From Algorimicrobium sp002414705 (GTDB taxonomy: Bacteria; Bacteroidota; Bacteroidia; Flavobacteriales; Flavobacteriaceae): 64,000 nucleotides of DNA. Made by a program: the position numbers and the translations under genes. Below, piece by piece: positions 39,115 to 49,334 of the stretch. Below the pieces are notes generated by a model. That model searched no databases. It worked only from the letters and a program-made list of their open reading frames with translations, and was not told where the DNA came from. How positions within the stretch are numbered: the stretch's first letter is position 1; each line of letters starts with the position of its first letter. The stretch covers positions 1 to 64,000 of the forward strand of contig CAXAUF010000005.1 of NCBI GenBank assembly GCA_963972425.1, given 5' to 3'.

Positions 39115-41862
39115 TTAGAATCTAAAGTTAACATTTACAAAATAAGTAGCACCACGTCCATACCAATATTTTGATCCAAATTGGCGTTTAGGGGTTTGAT
39201 TGTCAGCTAATAATTCTGTGTAATTTGCATTTCTTGCTTGCTCAAAACCACCTGTTCTGTAAACTTCGTCCAATAGGTTATTTACACTTGCAAAAACACC
39301 AATATAATAGTCGCCAATTCTCCAAGATTTTCCACCTGTTAAGTTAACAGTGAAATAATTATCAAATTGTTCTTGTTTTAGTAATTCGGTTGCAACTTCT
39401 GGATCGTAGTTATTAATTGGTAAACCATCATTAGCTAAATAAAAGTTTTCAGTTCTTAAAAACGGACTAACATCTACATACGTACTAGCTAAATAATTTA
39501 CAGTCGCTCCAAACCACCAGTAGTCTGGATCGCGATATTCAAAACCAACTGAATAGGCTTGTTGTGGACCACCAGCAACTTTATAATCCTTTAAATTAGA
39601 TTTGTACGTTGGAGACCTACCAAAACTTGTTGATGTTAAATATAGGTTTGGGTTATTATCATACGTAAATTGACCTACTGCTGCTACACCTTTCAATTTA
39701 ATAGTTGGTGTTACTTGTGCTTCTATACCTAGTTCTGCGCCAATATGTCTTTTATCTACACCTTGTAAGGTTTCCTGAACAAATGCTGACGTATCATTAA
39801 ATTCTTCTCCAATATTGGTAATACCATCTGCATAGTAGAAAGAAATTTCATTAGCATCTTCAATTTTAGTGTAGAAACCTGTTATTTTGGCTTTTACAAT
39901 TGGAGATCTGAAAATATAACTAGCATCAAAAGATGTGATTTTTTCTTCAGTTATGTTATCAACAACACTATTATTATCTCTTGAGTTGGAATAAGAATTT
40001 CTAATAGTTGGCGCTTTAGTTATATAACCAGCATTAACATCTATTAAATGCTTGCCTGTTATTTTATATGTAAATCCACCTTTTCCACCGACGCCAGTAA
40101 AGTTTAATTTTTCGCCTTTACCTAAACTTAAATTACCTAAAAATGCACTGTTTTCCCAAAGACCTTCTCGTTGGTATGAAGTGCTAGTAAGACTTGCAGA
40201 TAAATAGAAATCTATTTTACTGTATTTAAATTGTGCTTGTGCATATCCTGAAATAATATCAGCATAAATATTATAATTGTAACGGTATTTATCGCCTTCG
40301 CCAACAATACGATCTGGATTTTGATTATCAAATTGAAAACCATCAAAAGTATCCACATTTAAATAACCTGTAGAACCTAATAAATCGATAATTTCGCCGA
40401 AGTTTTTAGACTTTAGGTTTTTATAGTTAACAGCTGCATTAAAAACGATATTCTCGTTAATTTCAGTATTAAAGATCGTATTAGCAGAAAATTGTCTATC
40501 ATCCGTACGATCTTCATATAAAACATAAGCACCAGATTCTCCTACAGAATTGTTGGTAACATTGGCATCTAGAATACGTTCCCAATCTATTTGACCGTCA
40601 TTCATGAAGTTTTGTTCCGCTATATAAGCACCTGCATAATCTGGACCATCTGTATCTGCTAAAAAGTAACTTGGTAAGTTTTGGTAATACGCAGGACTTG
40701 GATTAGCGCCTCCACCGAAATCTAAACGGCTATTTCCTATTTTTCCATATTGGTAACCAACATTGGTATTTAAAGTAGTTTTACTATTAATATCCCAATA
40801 ATGGTTTAGCATAAAGATTGGTTCTTCAATTTGTTTGATTCGTGAATTTTTCTTTTCACCATCTAACCAACCCCAATATTCGTTGTATTTAATGTCTTTT
40901 AAATCATAAACCTCTTGAGTATTAGGTGATGATTTTCCACGACGATTTGGTGTGTACATAGATGTAAAGTTTAAACTATGCTTTTCATTTATTTGCTTTT
41001 CAATAGCTACAAAAAATGAATTTGCATCATACAATGTACCATCTTGAAAACCTTCGTTTCCCCAACGTCTTCCGCCCATTACAGCATAAGACCAGCCACC
41101 TTCTAATAAACCAGAAGCATAACTTGCCATAATACGGTTGGTATAACTTCTGTTTGAAGACGAGTACGTTACACGACCACCTTCACGGTATTGTGATGCG
41201 CGAACATTCATATTTGTTGTTCCTAAAACACCACCAAAATTGTAAGCTGATGGTTGTAATCCTGTGGTAAGTTCTTGGTTACGAAGCATGTCATTCAAAC
41301 CTCCCCAATCACTCCACTGTGGTCTTCCATCAAAAACTTTATTCATTTCTATTCCGTTAATTAAAACAGAACCATTTTCAGAATCTAAACCTCTTACTCT
41401 AAAGAATGACGAACTCCACTCAAAAGCAGCTGTACGCTGAAATACATCTTGAGAAGATTGTAACAAACCTGAAATATTATCTAGTCCACCTGAATCATCA
41501 TCTAACTCATCATCTGTTAAGTTAATGGTAAATAAATCAATGTTGGTGTCTCTTACAATATTCATGTCTGTAATATTCACCGTTTGTCCTTCATTAATAA
41601 CAATAGGATACCTTTTTGCAACGTAATCTTCTTTTGATACATTTAAAATTTGTTCACCTAACGGTAACCCTGTTGTAAATTCAAATAATCCATTGGCATC
41701 CGTTTTTGTTGTAATTTCAGTACCTTCAATAGTAATAATTACATTTGGAATAGGATTGAGAGAAATAGATTCGGTTACACTTCCTTTAACTACCGTTTGC
41801 TGCGCTACAGCAGTGACAGTTGAGAAAATTCCGAATAAAAAAATAAATAAACTGTTTTTCAT
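39115..41862 (-). CDS. TonB-dependent outer-membrane receptor (partner of the DUF5689 lipoprotein)
   Basis: A 915-residue outer-membrane receptor. Signal peptide to about residue 20 (VAQQ), a carboxypeptidase-regulatory-like beta-sandwich (VVKGSVTESISLNPIPNV, about 22-105), an acidic linker (TDDELDDDSGG), the plug (about 140-240: FFRVRGLDSENGSVLINGIEMN) and a 22-strand barrel ending in the canonical aromatic C-terminus (YFVNVNFRF). It imports a ligand using energy from TonB. Together with the downstream DUF5689 lipoprotein and the flanking nuclease-fold enzymes it may take up products of extracellular phosphoester or nucleic-acid breakdown (inference). Confidence 0.92.
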   Translation of the reverse strand: MKNSLFIFLFGIFSTVTAVAQQTVVKGSVTESISLNPIPNVIITIEGTEITTKTDANGLFEFTTGLPLGEQILNVSKEDYVAKRYPIVINEGQTVNITDMNIVRDTNIDLFTINLTDDELDDDSGGLDNISGLLQSSQDVFQRTAAFEWSSSFFRVRGLDSENGSVLINGIEMNKVFDGRPQWSDWGGLNDMLRNQELTTGLQPSAYNFGGVLGTTNMNVRASQYREGGRVTYSSSNRSYTNRIMASYASGLLEGGWSYAVMGGRRWGNEGFQDGTLYDANSFFVAIEKQINEKHSLNFTSMYTPNRRGKSSPNTQEVYDLKDIKYNEYWGWLDGEKKNSRIKQIEEPIFMLNHYWDINSKTTLNTNVGYQYGKIGNSRLDFGGGANPSPAYYQNLPSYFLADTDGPDYAGAYIAEQNFMNDGQIDWERILDANVTNNSVGESGAYVLYEDRTDDRQFSANTIFNTEINENIVFNAAVNYKNLKSKNFGEIIDLLGSTGYLNVDTFDGFQFDNQNPDRIVGEGDKYRYNYNIYADIISGYAQAQFKYSKIDFYLSASLTSTSYQREGLWENSAFLGNLSLGKGEKLNFTGVGGKGGFTYKITGKHLIDVNAGYITKAPTIRNSYSNSRDNNSVVDNITEEKITSFDASYIFRSPIVKAKITGFYTKIEDANEISFYYADGITNIGEEFNDTSAFVQETLQGVDKRHIGAELGIEAQVTPTIKLKGVAAVGQFTYDNNPNLYLTSTSFGRSPTYKSNLKDYKVAGGPQQAYSVGFEYRDPDYWWFGATVNYLASTYVDVSPFLRTENFYLANDGLPINNYDPEVATELLKQEQFDNYFTVNLTGGKSWRIGDYYIGVFASVNNLLDEVYRTGGFEQARNANYTELLADNQTPKRQFGSKYWYGRGATYFVNVNFRF

Positions 41863-42004
41863 ACTTAACTTTATAATTAAAAAAATTGATACTTTACGTT
41901 AAATGTTAATTAAAATAGCGTGCAAATTTACATTATTTCTAATAAATATCTACTTTTGGCGTAAGTTTTGTAATATAATAACCTAAACATAACAATATAC
42001 ATTG

Positions 42005-43057
42005 ATGAAACATTTAAAAGTTTGGATTCCAATTCTTGTTGCATGCTTTACTATGACTGTAAATGCACAAGAAGCAAAAAAATTCAAAATCCACACCGTA
42101 GCCTTTTATAATTTAGAAAATTTATTTGACACGATTAATGATCCGACAAAAAATGACGAGGCTAGCCCTATCATGGAAATGAAGATTAATACTAGTGAAA
42201 TTTACAAAAAGAAAGTATCCAACATGGCACGTGTATTAGCTGATATTGGAACAGATACTGCAAAAAATTCTCCTGTAATTATTGGGGTTTCTGAAGTTGA
42301 AAATGTACATGTTTTAGAAGATGTTGTTAATGATCCACAACTTTTATCAAAGGACTACGGTATTGTGCATTACGAATCCCCAGACCGTCGTGGTATTGAT
42401 GTAGGTTTATTATATCAGAAAAAATATTTTACGCCAATTCATACAAGCAGTCATGAATTAATTTTTTATGACGATAATTCACGTGAACGTGTTTACACCA
42501 GAGATCAACTATTAGTTAGTGGAAAACTAGAAGGTGAAATGATTCATATTATTGTTAATCACTGGCCATCCAGAAGTGGTGGAGAGGCAAGAAGCCGACC
42601 AAAACGTGTTGCTGCCGCAAAATTGAGTAAAAAAATAATTGACTCATTACAAACCATAGATCCTTATGCTAAAATTGTTTTGATGGGTGATTTAAATGAC
42701 GACCCAACAAATGAAAGTGTTAAAGACGTTTTGGGAGCCAAAAAAGATAAAGAAGATGTTGAACTAAAAGGTATCTATAACCCTATGGAAAACATGTTTA
42801 AAATGGGTGTTGGGTCCAATGCGTATCGTGATAGCTGGAGTTTATTTGATCAAGTATTAATAACGCAACCTTTTTTAGAAAAAGATTACAGTTCATTCCG
42901 TTTTTACCAAGCACACATATTTAATAAAAACTATTTAGTAAATAAAAAAGGACGCTACAAAGGCTATCCTTTACGTAGTTTTGCGGATGGAGGCTTTACA
43001 GATGGGTTTAGTGATCACTTTCCATCTTATATATATTTAATAAAAGAAGTGGAATAA
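42005..43057 (+). CDS. Exported endonuclease/exonuclease/phosphatase-fold enzyme
   Basis: A 350-residue EEP-superfamily enzyme with a signal peptide (MKHLKVWIPILVACFTMTVNA), hence periplasmic or secreted. Active-site motifs are intact: AFYNLENLFD, VIIGVSEVEN, RRGIDVGLLY, IVNHWPSR, LMGDLNDDP and DGFSDHFPS. It is clearly paralogous to the cytosolic enzyme at 36249 (same motif order, same GRYKGYPLRSF / GKYRGAPLRTY segment). The ATG at 42005 is preferred over the adjacent TTG at 42002. It is divergent from the TonB receptor gene, consistent with joint use of the 142-bp upstream region. Substrate unknown. Confidence 0.87.
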   Translation: MKHLKVWIPILVACFTMTVNAQEAKKFKIHTVAFYNLENLFDTINDPTKNDEASPIMEMKINTSEIYKKKVSNMARVLADIGTDTAKNSPVIIGVSEVENVHVLEDVVNDPQLLSKDYGIVHYESPDRRGIDVGLLYQKKYFTPIHTSSHELIFYDDNSRERVYTRDQLLVSGKLEGEMIHIIVNHWPSRSGGEARSRPKRVAAAKLSKKIIDSLQTIDPYAKIVLMGDLNDDPTNESVKDVLGAKKDKEDVELKGIYNPMENMFKMGVGSNAYRDSWSLFDQVLITQPFLEKDYSSFRFYQAHIFNKNYLVNKKGRYKGYPLRSFADGGFTDGFSDHFPSYIYLIKEVE

Positions 43058-43080
43058 ATCTCATGTTTTATTTATAAAAA

Positions 43081-43120
43081 AAATCGCCTTTTAGTTACAT
43101 AGTAATTAAAAGGCGATTTC
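43081..43120. terminator. Hairpin terminator after the exported nuclease-fold gene
   Basis: Inverted repeat AAATCGCCTTTTA / TAAAAGGCGATTT (43081-43093 and about 43107-43119) with an inner TTAC/GTAA extension. It lies between convergent genes and can serve both. Confidence 0.85.
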
Positions 43121-43141
43121 ATTATTTATAGGCTTGATTCG

Positions 43142-43582
43142 TTAACTTAACCAAACGCTCCATGGAATTTTGGCAATAACTAGCAAAAGTGCTAATGTGT
43201 AAAAAATGGCTATCATTTTTAATTTCCCATTAGATGTTAACTTCTTTTTGTGTTTAGAATACCCAATAGTAATTAATACTACAGCAATAATCATGGTTAA
43301 AGGGTGTTCAACAATATTAGACCTTAATGCACTATTTTTCATAACACTGCCCATTCCAGATTCACTTATTATAGACAGATAGTCGGCGGCAAAAAATAGC
43401 ACAATACCAATAAGCAATTGAATATGTGATACTATTAGCGTAAACAACGATATTCTAAAATCTTTTGCGGAATACTCCTTTCCTCCCACAACCTTTATTA
43501 TGGCATTAAAAGTGGCTAGAATTAATATTAGAAACACCAGGTAAGCCCAATAGGAATGTAATATTTTTACGGTATTATACAT
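43142..43582 (-). CDS. Four-helix membrane protein, cytochrome-b-like annotation in relatives
   Basis: A 146-residue inner-membrane protein with four hydrophobic helices (about 10-30, 46-68, 92-108, 122-142) and membrane-proximal histidines in ILHSYWAYL, VSHIQLLIG and VEHPLTMI that could bind haem. Flavobacterial relatives are often labelled cytochrome B. The histidine layout is consistent with that but not proof. Bounded by hairpin terminators on both sides, so it is monocistronic. Confidence 0.68.
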   Translation of the reverse strand: MYNTVKILHSYWAYLVFLILILATFNAIIKVVGGKEYSAKDFRISLFTLIVSHIQLLIGIVLFFAADYLSIISESGMGSVMKNSALRSNIVEHPLTMIIAVVLITIGYSKHKKKLTSNGKLKMIAIFYTLALLLVIAKIPWSVWLS

Positions 43583-43633
43583 GTTTTAACGTTATTTAGT
43601 TCGTGTTACAAATGTACTAAATAAAGCGCATAA

Positions 43634-43664
43634 AAAAACCGCTTCGTTTAAGAAGCGGTTTTAG
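43634..43664. terminator. Hairpin terminator between the TonB receptor gene and the four-helix protein gene
   Basis: AAACCGCTTC (43636-43645) / GAAGCGGTTT (43652-43661), 10 bp perfect, 6-nt loop, with an A run before and a T-rich tail. It terminates the minus-strand TonB receptor gene ending at 43684. Confidence 0.87.
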
Positions 43665-43683
43665 AGTTTTATATAAATAGTTA

Positions 43684-46236
43684 TTAGAAGTTAAAGCGGA
43701 TACTTGTGTTCCAAGTTCTACCATAACCAAATCTACCTGTATTACTTTTGTTAACACCTTTGTAATTATCTTCTGGGTTAGCAGAAGCTTGTGTATTACC
43801 ATTAACAGATTCTAAATATACTTCATCAAAAACGTTGTTTACATTTAAGCGAAATTGAATCGAACTCTGCTTGTTTTCACCAACTATCATTTTATATGAA
43901 AATCCAGCATCAACAGTATCATAAGAAGGCATAGAAAGCGTTTCGCTCTCTAAAGAACCTGTTGAAAATATATCATTATACCAGTTCCAACCTGCATCAA
44001 AACTTGCTCTAGGTAAAAACTCATAACTACCATTAATACCAGCAGTTACTTGTGCAGCACCACCAACATTAAAGCCATCTATAACAATTTCTTCATCATT
44101 ACCTACTTGCACACCATCCTGGTCAAATGTTCTTTGTGTGGCATTATCTTTAAATTGCCATTCTCCCATGGAAATAAAACCGTTAAGTCTTAAATTATCT
44201 AAAGGGCGTGTCATCACTTCTAATTCCACACCGTAATGCACTTGCTTAACACCTAAAGTTTGGAAGCTTAAGAAATCTTCAGCGTCTTGACCATTAGTAT
44301 TTATTAACGTTCTGTTTCCCCAAGTTGTATGGTAAGCATTGAAATTTGCAGAGATTGCTCTACCTCCATTAAATTGGTACCCAACTTCAAAACCAGTAAT
44401 TTCTTCATTTTCAGCTTCTGGTTGTAACAATTCATTACTTGCGCGTCCATTTTGAAATAAATTATCATGAAATGGTTGACGTGAGTAATAACCTAGGTTC
44501 GCAAATACCTTATGTATGTTGCTAATTTCGTAACCTGCTCCAGCTTTTAGGTTATAACCTAAATTATTCACTTTTTCAGATTCTTCAGACACACCCTCTT
44601 CTTGAGCGTTCAAAAACTCTGTTCTTACGTGAGATTGATTTGATAATGCACCTTGAAAGAAAGCAGAAAAACGATCTTTAACATATTCTAATTGACCAAA
44701 TACGCCAGCATAATTAATTTGCTCTTCGTAATCATAACCAAAACGTTGTCCATGATCTGTATTTGGATTAAAGAAAACTTCCCAAGGATTAATTCCTCCC
44801 GCTTCAGTTAATTGATACGCACCACCATTGTAAGCACTAGAAGCGTTTACAGCATCTACTGATACAAATTCTCTAACATCTCTAAAGTGAATACCGTTAT
44901 AAAAACGAACATCTGCTCCAATATTAAAATTTAAATTTTCTGTTAATTGATTGTTATAGTTAGTAACTGCACCATACCAATTATGATTATTGTTTGAACC
45001 TCTAGCATACAATAAATCGCCAGAATCTCTATCTGTAATAGCTTGCGCAAAACTACCACGACCCATTGAACCGTAAAGTACTGTTGACAAACTAGACTGA
45101 TCATTTATAGTCCAATCCCAATTTAAGTTAGCCACTGGTTTGTGATAAATATTTCTACCTCCAGGATAACCTCCTCCATTTAATGTATTTGGGCTATCAA
45201 CGCCATCAAAATTCCAAGAATTATAACGTCTACCTCTTTCACTATCTAGAAATGAACCTATAGAACCACTTCCTGCTGCTGCATGCCATTGTGGAGCTCC
45301 GGTTAACAATAAATTTATTGTATGGTCTTCATTAGGCTGATAACCTAAAGAGAAAAAATACGTTTGACCTTGACCTTGCGTATTATCTACATAACCATCA
45401 CCTTGCCAGTGCCCTAATAAACCTGAAAAAGACCAACCTTTATCACTTACGCCTGTAGAGAAATATGCAGTAGATTTAATGTAATTATCATTACCTACCA
45501 TTTGCTGAACAAAGCCACCTGCTTTTCTATCAATTGTTTTAGTCACTATGTTCACTGTTCCACCTACTGAAGAAATAGCTAACTTAGAAGCACCTAAGCC
45601 ACGTTGTACTTGAATAGCATTTGCTACTTCAGTTACACCTTGCCAGTTAGACCAGTACATTTTACCATCTTCCATACCATTAATAGGTTGTCCATTTAAT
45701 AAAAATGCAATGTTTGTTTGATCAAAACCACGTAAAAACATTTGACCATCACCAAATCCACCTGCCTGAAGTGTTTGTACAGAAGGAGTAGATTTTAATA
45801 ACACAGGTAAATCAAAATTTCCTGATTTTTCTCGAATTTCAGAAGATCGAATAGTAGAGACTGCAATAGGTGTTGCTCTATCTTCAGCTAAATCAATAAC
45901 TCCAGATCCAACGATTACAACTTCTTCTAACGTATTATCGCTTTCTAAAACGATTTTACCTAAATCCTTACTACCTGTTACAGTTACTGTTTTCGTACCG
46001 TAACCAACATAAGAAATTACTAATACTGCATTAGTACTTCCTGTAGTAATTGTAAAATTACCATCAAAATCAGAAGATACACCATTGGTAGTACCTCTCT
46101 CTATGATGTTGGCACCAGGAAGTGGCGCGTTCATTTCGGCATCCATGATAGTACCTGTTACAGTACTTTGAGCCATTGTAATACCAGTAAACAAAAATGC
46201 TACTGCTAAAAATAATAATCTTGTAATTTTTTTCAT
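43684..46236 (-). CDS. TonB-dependent outer-membrane receptor with carboxypeptidase-like N-domain
   Basis: An 850-residue receptor counted from MKKITRLLFL at 46236; the frame is open 18 codons further upstream, but the signal peptide starts here. Order: signal (to MAQ), carboxypeptidase-regulatory domain (STVTGTIMDAEMNAPLPGAN, DFDGNFTI, about 24-100), plug with LEEVVIVGSG TonB-box-like strand and MFLRGFDQTNIAFLLNG, then the barrel ending RTWNTSIRFNF. No SusD-like or DUF5689 partner adjoins it, so the substrate is open; iron, vitamin or other small ligands are possible. Flanked by terminators and by a 166-bp AT-rich upstream gap to pgi. Confidence 0.9.
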   Translation of the reverse strand: MKKITRLLFLAVAFLFTGITMAQSTVTGTIMDAEMNAPLPGANIIERGTTNGVSSDFDGNFTITTGSTNAVLVISYVGYGTKTVTVTGSKDLGKIVLESDNTLEEVVIVGSGVIDLAEDRATPIAVSTIRSSEIREKSGNFDLPVLLKSTPSVQTLQAGGFGDGQMFLRGFDQTNIAFLLNGQPINGMEDGKMYWSNWQGVTEVANAIQVQRGLGASKLAISSVGGTVNIVTKTIDRKAGGFVQQMVGNDNYIKSTAYFSTGVSDKGWSFSGLLGHWQGDGYVDNTQGQGQTYFFSLGYQPNEDHTINLLLTGAPQWHAAAGSGSIGSFLDSERGRRYNSWNFDGVDSPNTLNGGGYPGGRNIYHKPVANLNWDWTINDQSSLSTVLYGSMGRGSFAQAITDRDSGDLLYARGSNNNHNWYGAVTNYNNQLTENLNFNIGADVRFYNGIHFRDVREFVSVDAVNASSAYNGGAYQLTEAGGINPWEVFFNPNTDHGQRFGYDYEEQINYAGVFGQLEYVKDRFSAFFQGALSNQSHVRTEFLNAQEEGVSEESEKVNNLGYNLKAGAGYEISNIHKVFANLGYYSRQPFHDNLFQNGRASNELLQPEAENEEITGFEVGYQFNGGRAISANFNAYHTTWGNRTLINTNGQDAEDFLSFQTLGVKQVHYGVELEVMTRPLDNLRLNGFISMGEWQFKDNATQRTFDQDGVQVGNDEEIVIDGFNVGGAAQVTAGINGSYEFLPRASFDAGWNWYNDIFSTGSLESETLSMPSYDTVDAGFSYKMIVGENKQSSIQFRLNVNNVFDEVYLESVNGNTQASANPEDNYKGVNKSNTGRFGYGRTWNTSIRFNF

Positions 46237-46402
46237 TGTATTAAAAAGATTGGTTTTTAAATTTTCGGCAAAATTAAACCTTTTAAGCATTTTAACATTA
46301 CTTTAAGGTTAAGAATTTCCGATTGTGTGAAGATATTAATTTTTAACCATTAACAATATGATAAGAAATAAAGCTATTAACAGTTTTTTTAACAAAAAAA
46401 TA

Positions 46403-48043
46403 TTATTTTTTTAAGTAATATCTCAATAGGTTGGCAGTAGAAGCATCATGATTGATAAAAGTGTTATTTTTTATATCCTCCAAAATATTAGTCGCTAATT
46501 GCTTTCCAAGCTCCACACCAAACTGATCGTAACTAAAAATATTCCAAATAACACCTTGAACAAATATTTTATGCTCATAAAGGGCAATAAGTTTCCCTAA
46601 ACTTTCTGGAGTTAGTTTCTTTATGAAAATGGTATTCGTTGGATTGTTTCCAGTAAACACCTTAAAAGGCACTAATTCTTTGACACGTCCTAATGGTTTA
46701 TGCTGCTGTTTAAATTCAGTAATAACATCTGCTTCCGTTTTTCCATTCATTAACGCTTCAGTTTGTGCAATGAAATTAGAAATTAATTTATCTTGATGCT
46801 CTTGATTTCCATGCAATGATTGTGCAAAACCAATAAAATCTGCTGGAATTAATTTAGTTCCTTGATGAATTAACTGAAAAAAAGCATGTTGTGAATTCGT
46901 ACCTGGTTCTCCCCAAATTAGTGTTCCTGTTTGGTAAGTTACGGGTTGACCATTTCGGTCTACAGATTTCCCATTACTTTCCATAATGCCTTGCTGTAAA
47001 TAGGTTGCAAACTGATTTAGATATTGAGTATATGGAATAACGGCTTCACTTTCTGCATGGAAAAAATTGTTATACCAAATACTAATTAAAGCTAAAACAA
47101 CTGGAATATTTTCTTTGAAAGGTGCTGTTTTAAAATGGGAATCCATTGTATGTGCACCTTTTAACAGGTTATTAAAATTATCATAACCTACAGATAAACT
47201 TATGGATAATCCAACAGCGCTCCATAATGAGAATCTACCACCAACCCAATCCCACATTGGGAAAATATTATCGGTTTGAATTCCAAATTTTTGAACACTC
47301 TCAATGTTTGTTGATACGGCCACAAAATGTTTGGCTATAGCATCTTCTGTGGTGTAATTTAAAAACCATTCACGAATAGTGTTCGCATTAGAAAGGGTTT
47401 CTTGCGTGGTAAACGTTTTTGAAACAATGACGAATAGTGTGGTTTCTGGATTTAGTTTTTTTATCACTTCATTTACATGATCACCATCCACATTACTCAC
47501 AAAATGTGTTGTTAAGTGGTTTTTATAAAACTGCAAAGCTTCTACAACCATGGAAGGACCTAAATCTGAACCTCCAATACCTATATTAACTATGTCGGTA
47601 AAAGGTTTCCCTGTAAAACCAGTAAGATTGCCATTTACTACGCGATTAGTAAAATTTTTAATTTGCTTTTTTACCTGATGTATTTCTGGAATAACATTAA
47701 CACCATCCACCAAAACTGTTGCATCTTTCGGTGCTCTTAAAGCGGTATGTAAAACAGCACGTCCTTCAGTTTCATTAATAGCTTCTCCAGAAAACTGACT
47801 ATTTATTGCATCCTGTAATTTCGTTTCTTCAGCTAATTTTAGCAGTAATGAAAACGTTTCATCTGTGATTCTGTTTTTTGAAAAATCGACGAAAAAATCA
47901 TCCCACTCAATAGAAAATACATCTGCGCGATTGGCATTATTTGCAAATAAATCAGTCATTTTCTGATTTTTCATAGCTAAAAAATGCTCATGAAGATTTT
48001 GCCACGCATTCGTGGTGGTTGGGTTTATTTTAGGTAATGACAT
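46403..48043 (-). CDS. pgi: Glucose-6-phosphate isomerase
   Basis: A 546-residue enzyme of glycolysis/gluconeogenesis interconverting glucose-6-phosphate and fructose-6-phosphate. Visible signatures are VNIGIGGSDLGPSMV, FVIVSKTFTTQET, DWVGGRFSLWSAVGLS (phosphoglucose isomerase signature 1) and the C-terminal GQLATNIL-type pattern here as GKQLATNILEDI after the FSYDQFGVELG signature 2. The full-length size matches the long family form. It starts 4 bp after the stop of the M23 peptidase gene on the same strand, so the two are co-transcribed. Confidence 0.97.
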   Translation of the reverse strand: MSLPKINPTTTNAWQNLHEHFLAMKNQKMTDLFANNANRADVFSIEWDDFFVDFSKNRITDETFSLLLKLAEETKLQDAINSQFSGEAINETEGRAVLHTALRAPKDATVLVDGVNVIPEIHQVKKQIKNFTNRVVNGNLTGFTGKPFTDIVNIGIGGSDLGPSMVVEALQFYKNHLTTHFVSNVDGDHVNEVIKKLNPETTLFVIVSKTFTTQETLSNANTIREWFLNYTTEDAIAKHFVAVSTNIESVQKFGIQTDNIFPMWDWVGGRFSLWSAVGLSISLSVGYDNFNNLLKGAHTMDSHFKTAPFKENIPVVLALISIWYNNFFHAESEAVIPYTQYLNQFATYLQQGIMESNGKSVDRNGQPVTYQTGTLIWGEPGTNSQHAFFQLIHQGTKLIPADFIGFAQSLHGNQEHQDKLISNFIAQTEALMNGKTEADVITEFKQQHKPLGRVKELVPFKVFTGNNPTNTIFIKKLTPESLGKLIALYEHKIFVQGVIWNIFSYDQFGVELGKQLATNILEDIKNNTFINHDASTANLLRYYLKK

Positions 48044-48047
48044 AAGC

Positions 48048-49334
48048 TTAATCTAATTGTGTAATTAAATCTTCTGGTGTAGATTCTAAACTATTCGATT
48101 CTTGAACCTTTATAGCGTCCAATTGTATTTTTAATGGTTTAATAAAGTCTAAATATCTAACTTTTAAACTATCGGAAATGGGTTCAGATTCTGGTAATTT
48201 TTGCTTAAACGGATCTACTTGTTTCCCATTTTTCCAAAAACGATAACATACGTGAGGTCCAGATGTATTTCCCGTCATACCTACCCAACCAATAACATCT
48301 CCTTGCTTCACATGCTGTCCAACTTTCACGTTCTGTTTTTTCATATGAAGATATTGGGTTTCGTAAGTAGAATTATGTCTAATTTTTACATAATTACCAT
48401 TCCCTCTAGTGTAAGCAGATTTGGTAACGGTTCCGTTGGCTGTAGAACGAATTGGCGTACCAATATTTGCCGAAAAATCGGTTCCTTTATGTGGTCTAAT
48501 TCTATTTCCATAAAGCGCAATACGTCTTTTTAAATTATACCGAGATGTAATTCGTTTATACTCTACTGGTGCTTTTAAAAAAGCACGACGTAAGTTTTTA
48601 GCTTCTTCATTAAAATAATCTGTAATTCGTTTTACAGAATCAGTTTCAAATTCAAAGGCATAAAAAGGTTCACTTTTATGTTCAAAATAAGCTGCTTTAA
48701 TATTATCAATACCAGCATAAAGTGTATCGTCAATATACTTATCAGTATAAATTATTTTGAAATGGTCGCCTTTTTGAAGTCTGGTAAAATCTATTGTCCA
48801 AGCATAAATATCAGACATTTTATACGCAAGAAGTAAACTTTTTCCACCATCTGAAAGTGTTTGAGAAAGATCGCTAGTAATAACACCTGCAAACTCTTTT
48901 TCAACATAAGTTATGGGCTTTCTACTCGTAAAGGCATGAATAGAATCTTTAAAATTAAGAACTACATATTCCTCCCGATTGGGTTGATAGATAAAAGAAA
49001 GTGCTTGTTGGAGAGAATCTTTTGAGCATAAAACGGTATATGGTTTTCCTAATTGCAGTTTTCTAATATCAAAATCATTTTTTGTTTCTTCAGCAATCTG
49101 AAAAATTTTAGGATAGCCAATTTTATAGCGTTCCATAATAACACCAAAACTTTCACCTTTACGAATTGTATCGCGTTTAACGATATAATCATTTAAGTTA
49201 AAACCAAATTCTTTCAGTTCCTCTGGTGGTATAATAGCTGCAAACTCATCTATTTCAACAGGTTCTGACTGGTCGTTTTTACAACCTAATAATGTTATAA
49301 AAACAGCAATTAGAATTATAAATTTTCTCCCCAT
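48048..49334 (-). CDS. M23 peptidoglycan DD-metallopeptidase lipoprotein
   Basis: A 428-residue lipoprotein from the ATG at 49334, which gives MGRKFIILIAVFITLLGC with a lipobox. This start overlaps the last 19 bp of the tryptophan dioxygenase gene; longer upstream starts would put about 26 residues before the signal. After an OapA/LysM-like region (about 55-130) comes the LytM/M23 domain with the zinc ligands in NRIRPHKGTDFSAN (His, Asp) and VKIRHNSTYETQYLHM (His, HxH-type). It cleaves peptidoglycan cross-links during wall growth or division. The function is clear at family level; the precise bond is not. Confidence 0.88.
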   Translation of the reverse strand: MGRKFIILIAVFITLLGCKNDQSEPVEIDEFAAIIPPEELKEFGFNLNDYIVKRDTIRKGESFGVIMERYKIGYPKIFQIAEETKNDFDIRKLQLGKPYTVLCSKDSLQQALSFIYQPNREEYVVLNFKDSIHAFTSRKPITYVEKEFAGVITSDLSQTLSDGGKSLLLAYKMSDIYAWTIDFTRLQKGDHFKIIYTDKYIDDTLYAGIDNIKAAYFEHKSEPFYAFEFETDSVKRITDYFNEEAKNLRRAFLKAPVEYKRITSRYNLKRRIALYGNRIRPHKGTDFSANIGTPIRSTANGTVTKSAYTRGNGNYVKIRHNSTYETQYLHMKKQNVKVGQHVKQGDVIGWVGMTGNTSGPHVCYRFWKNGKQVDPFKQKLPESEPISDSLKVRYLDFIKPLKIQLDAIKVQESNSLESTPEDLITQLD

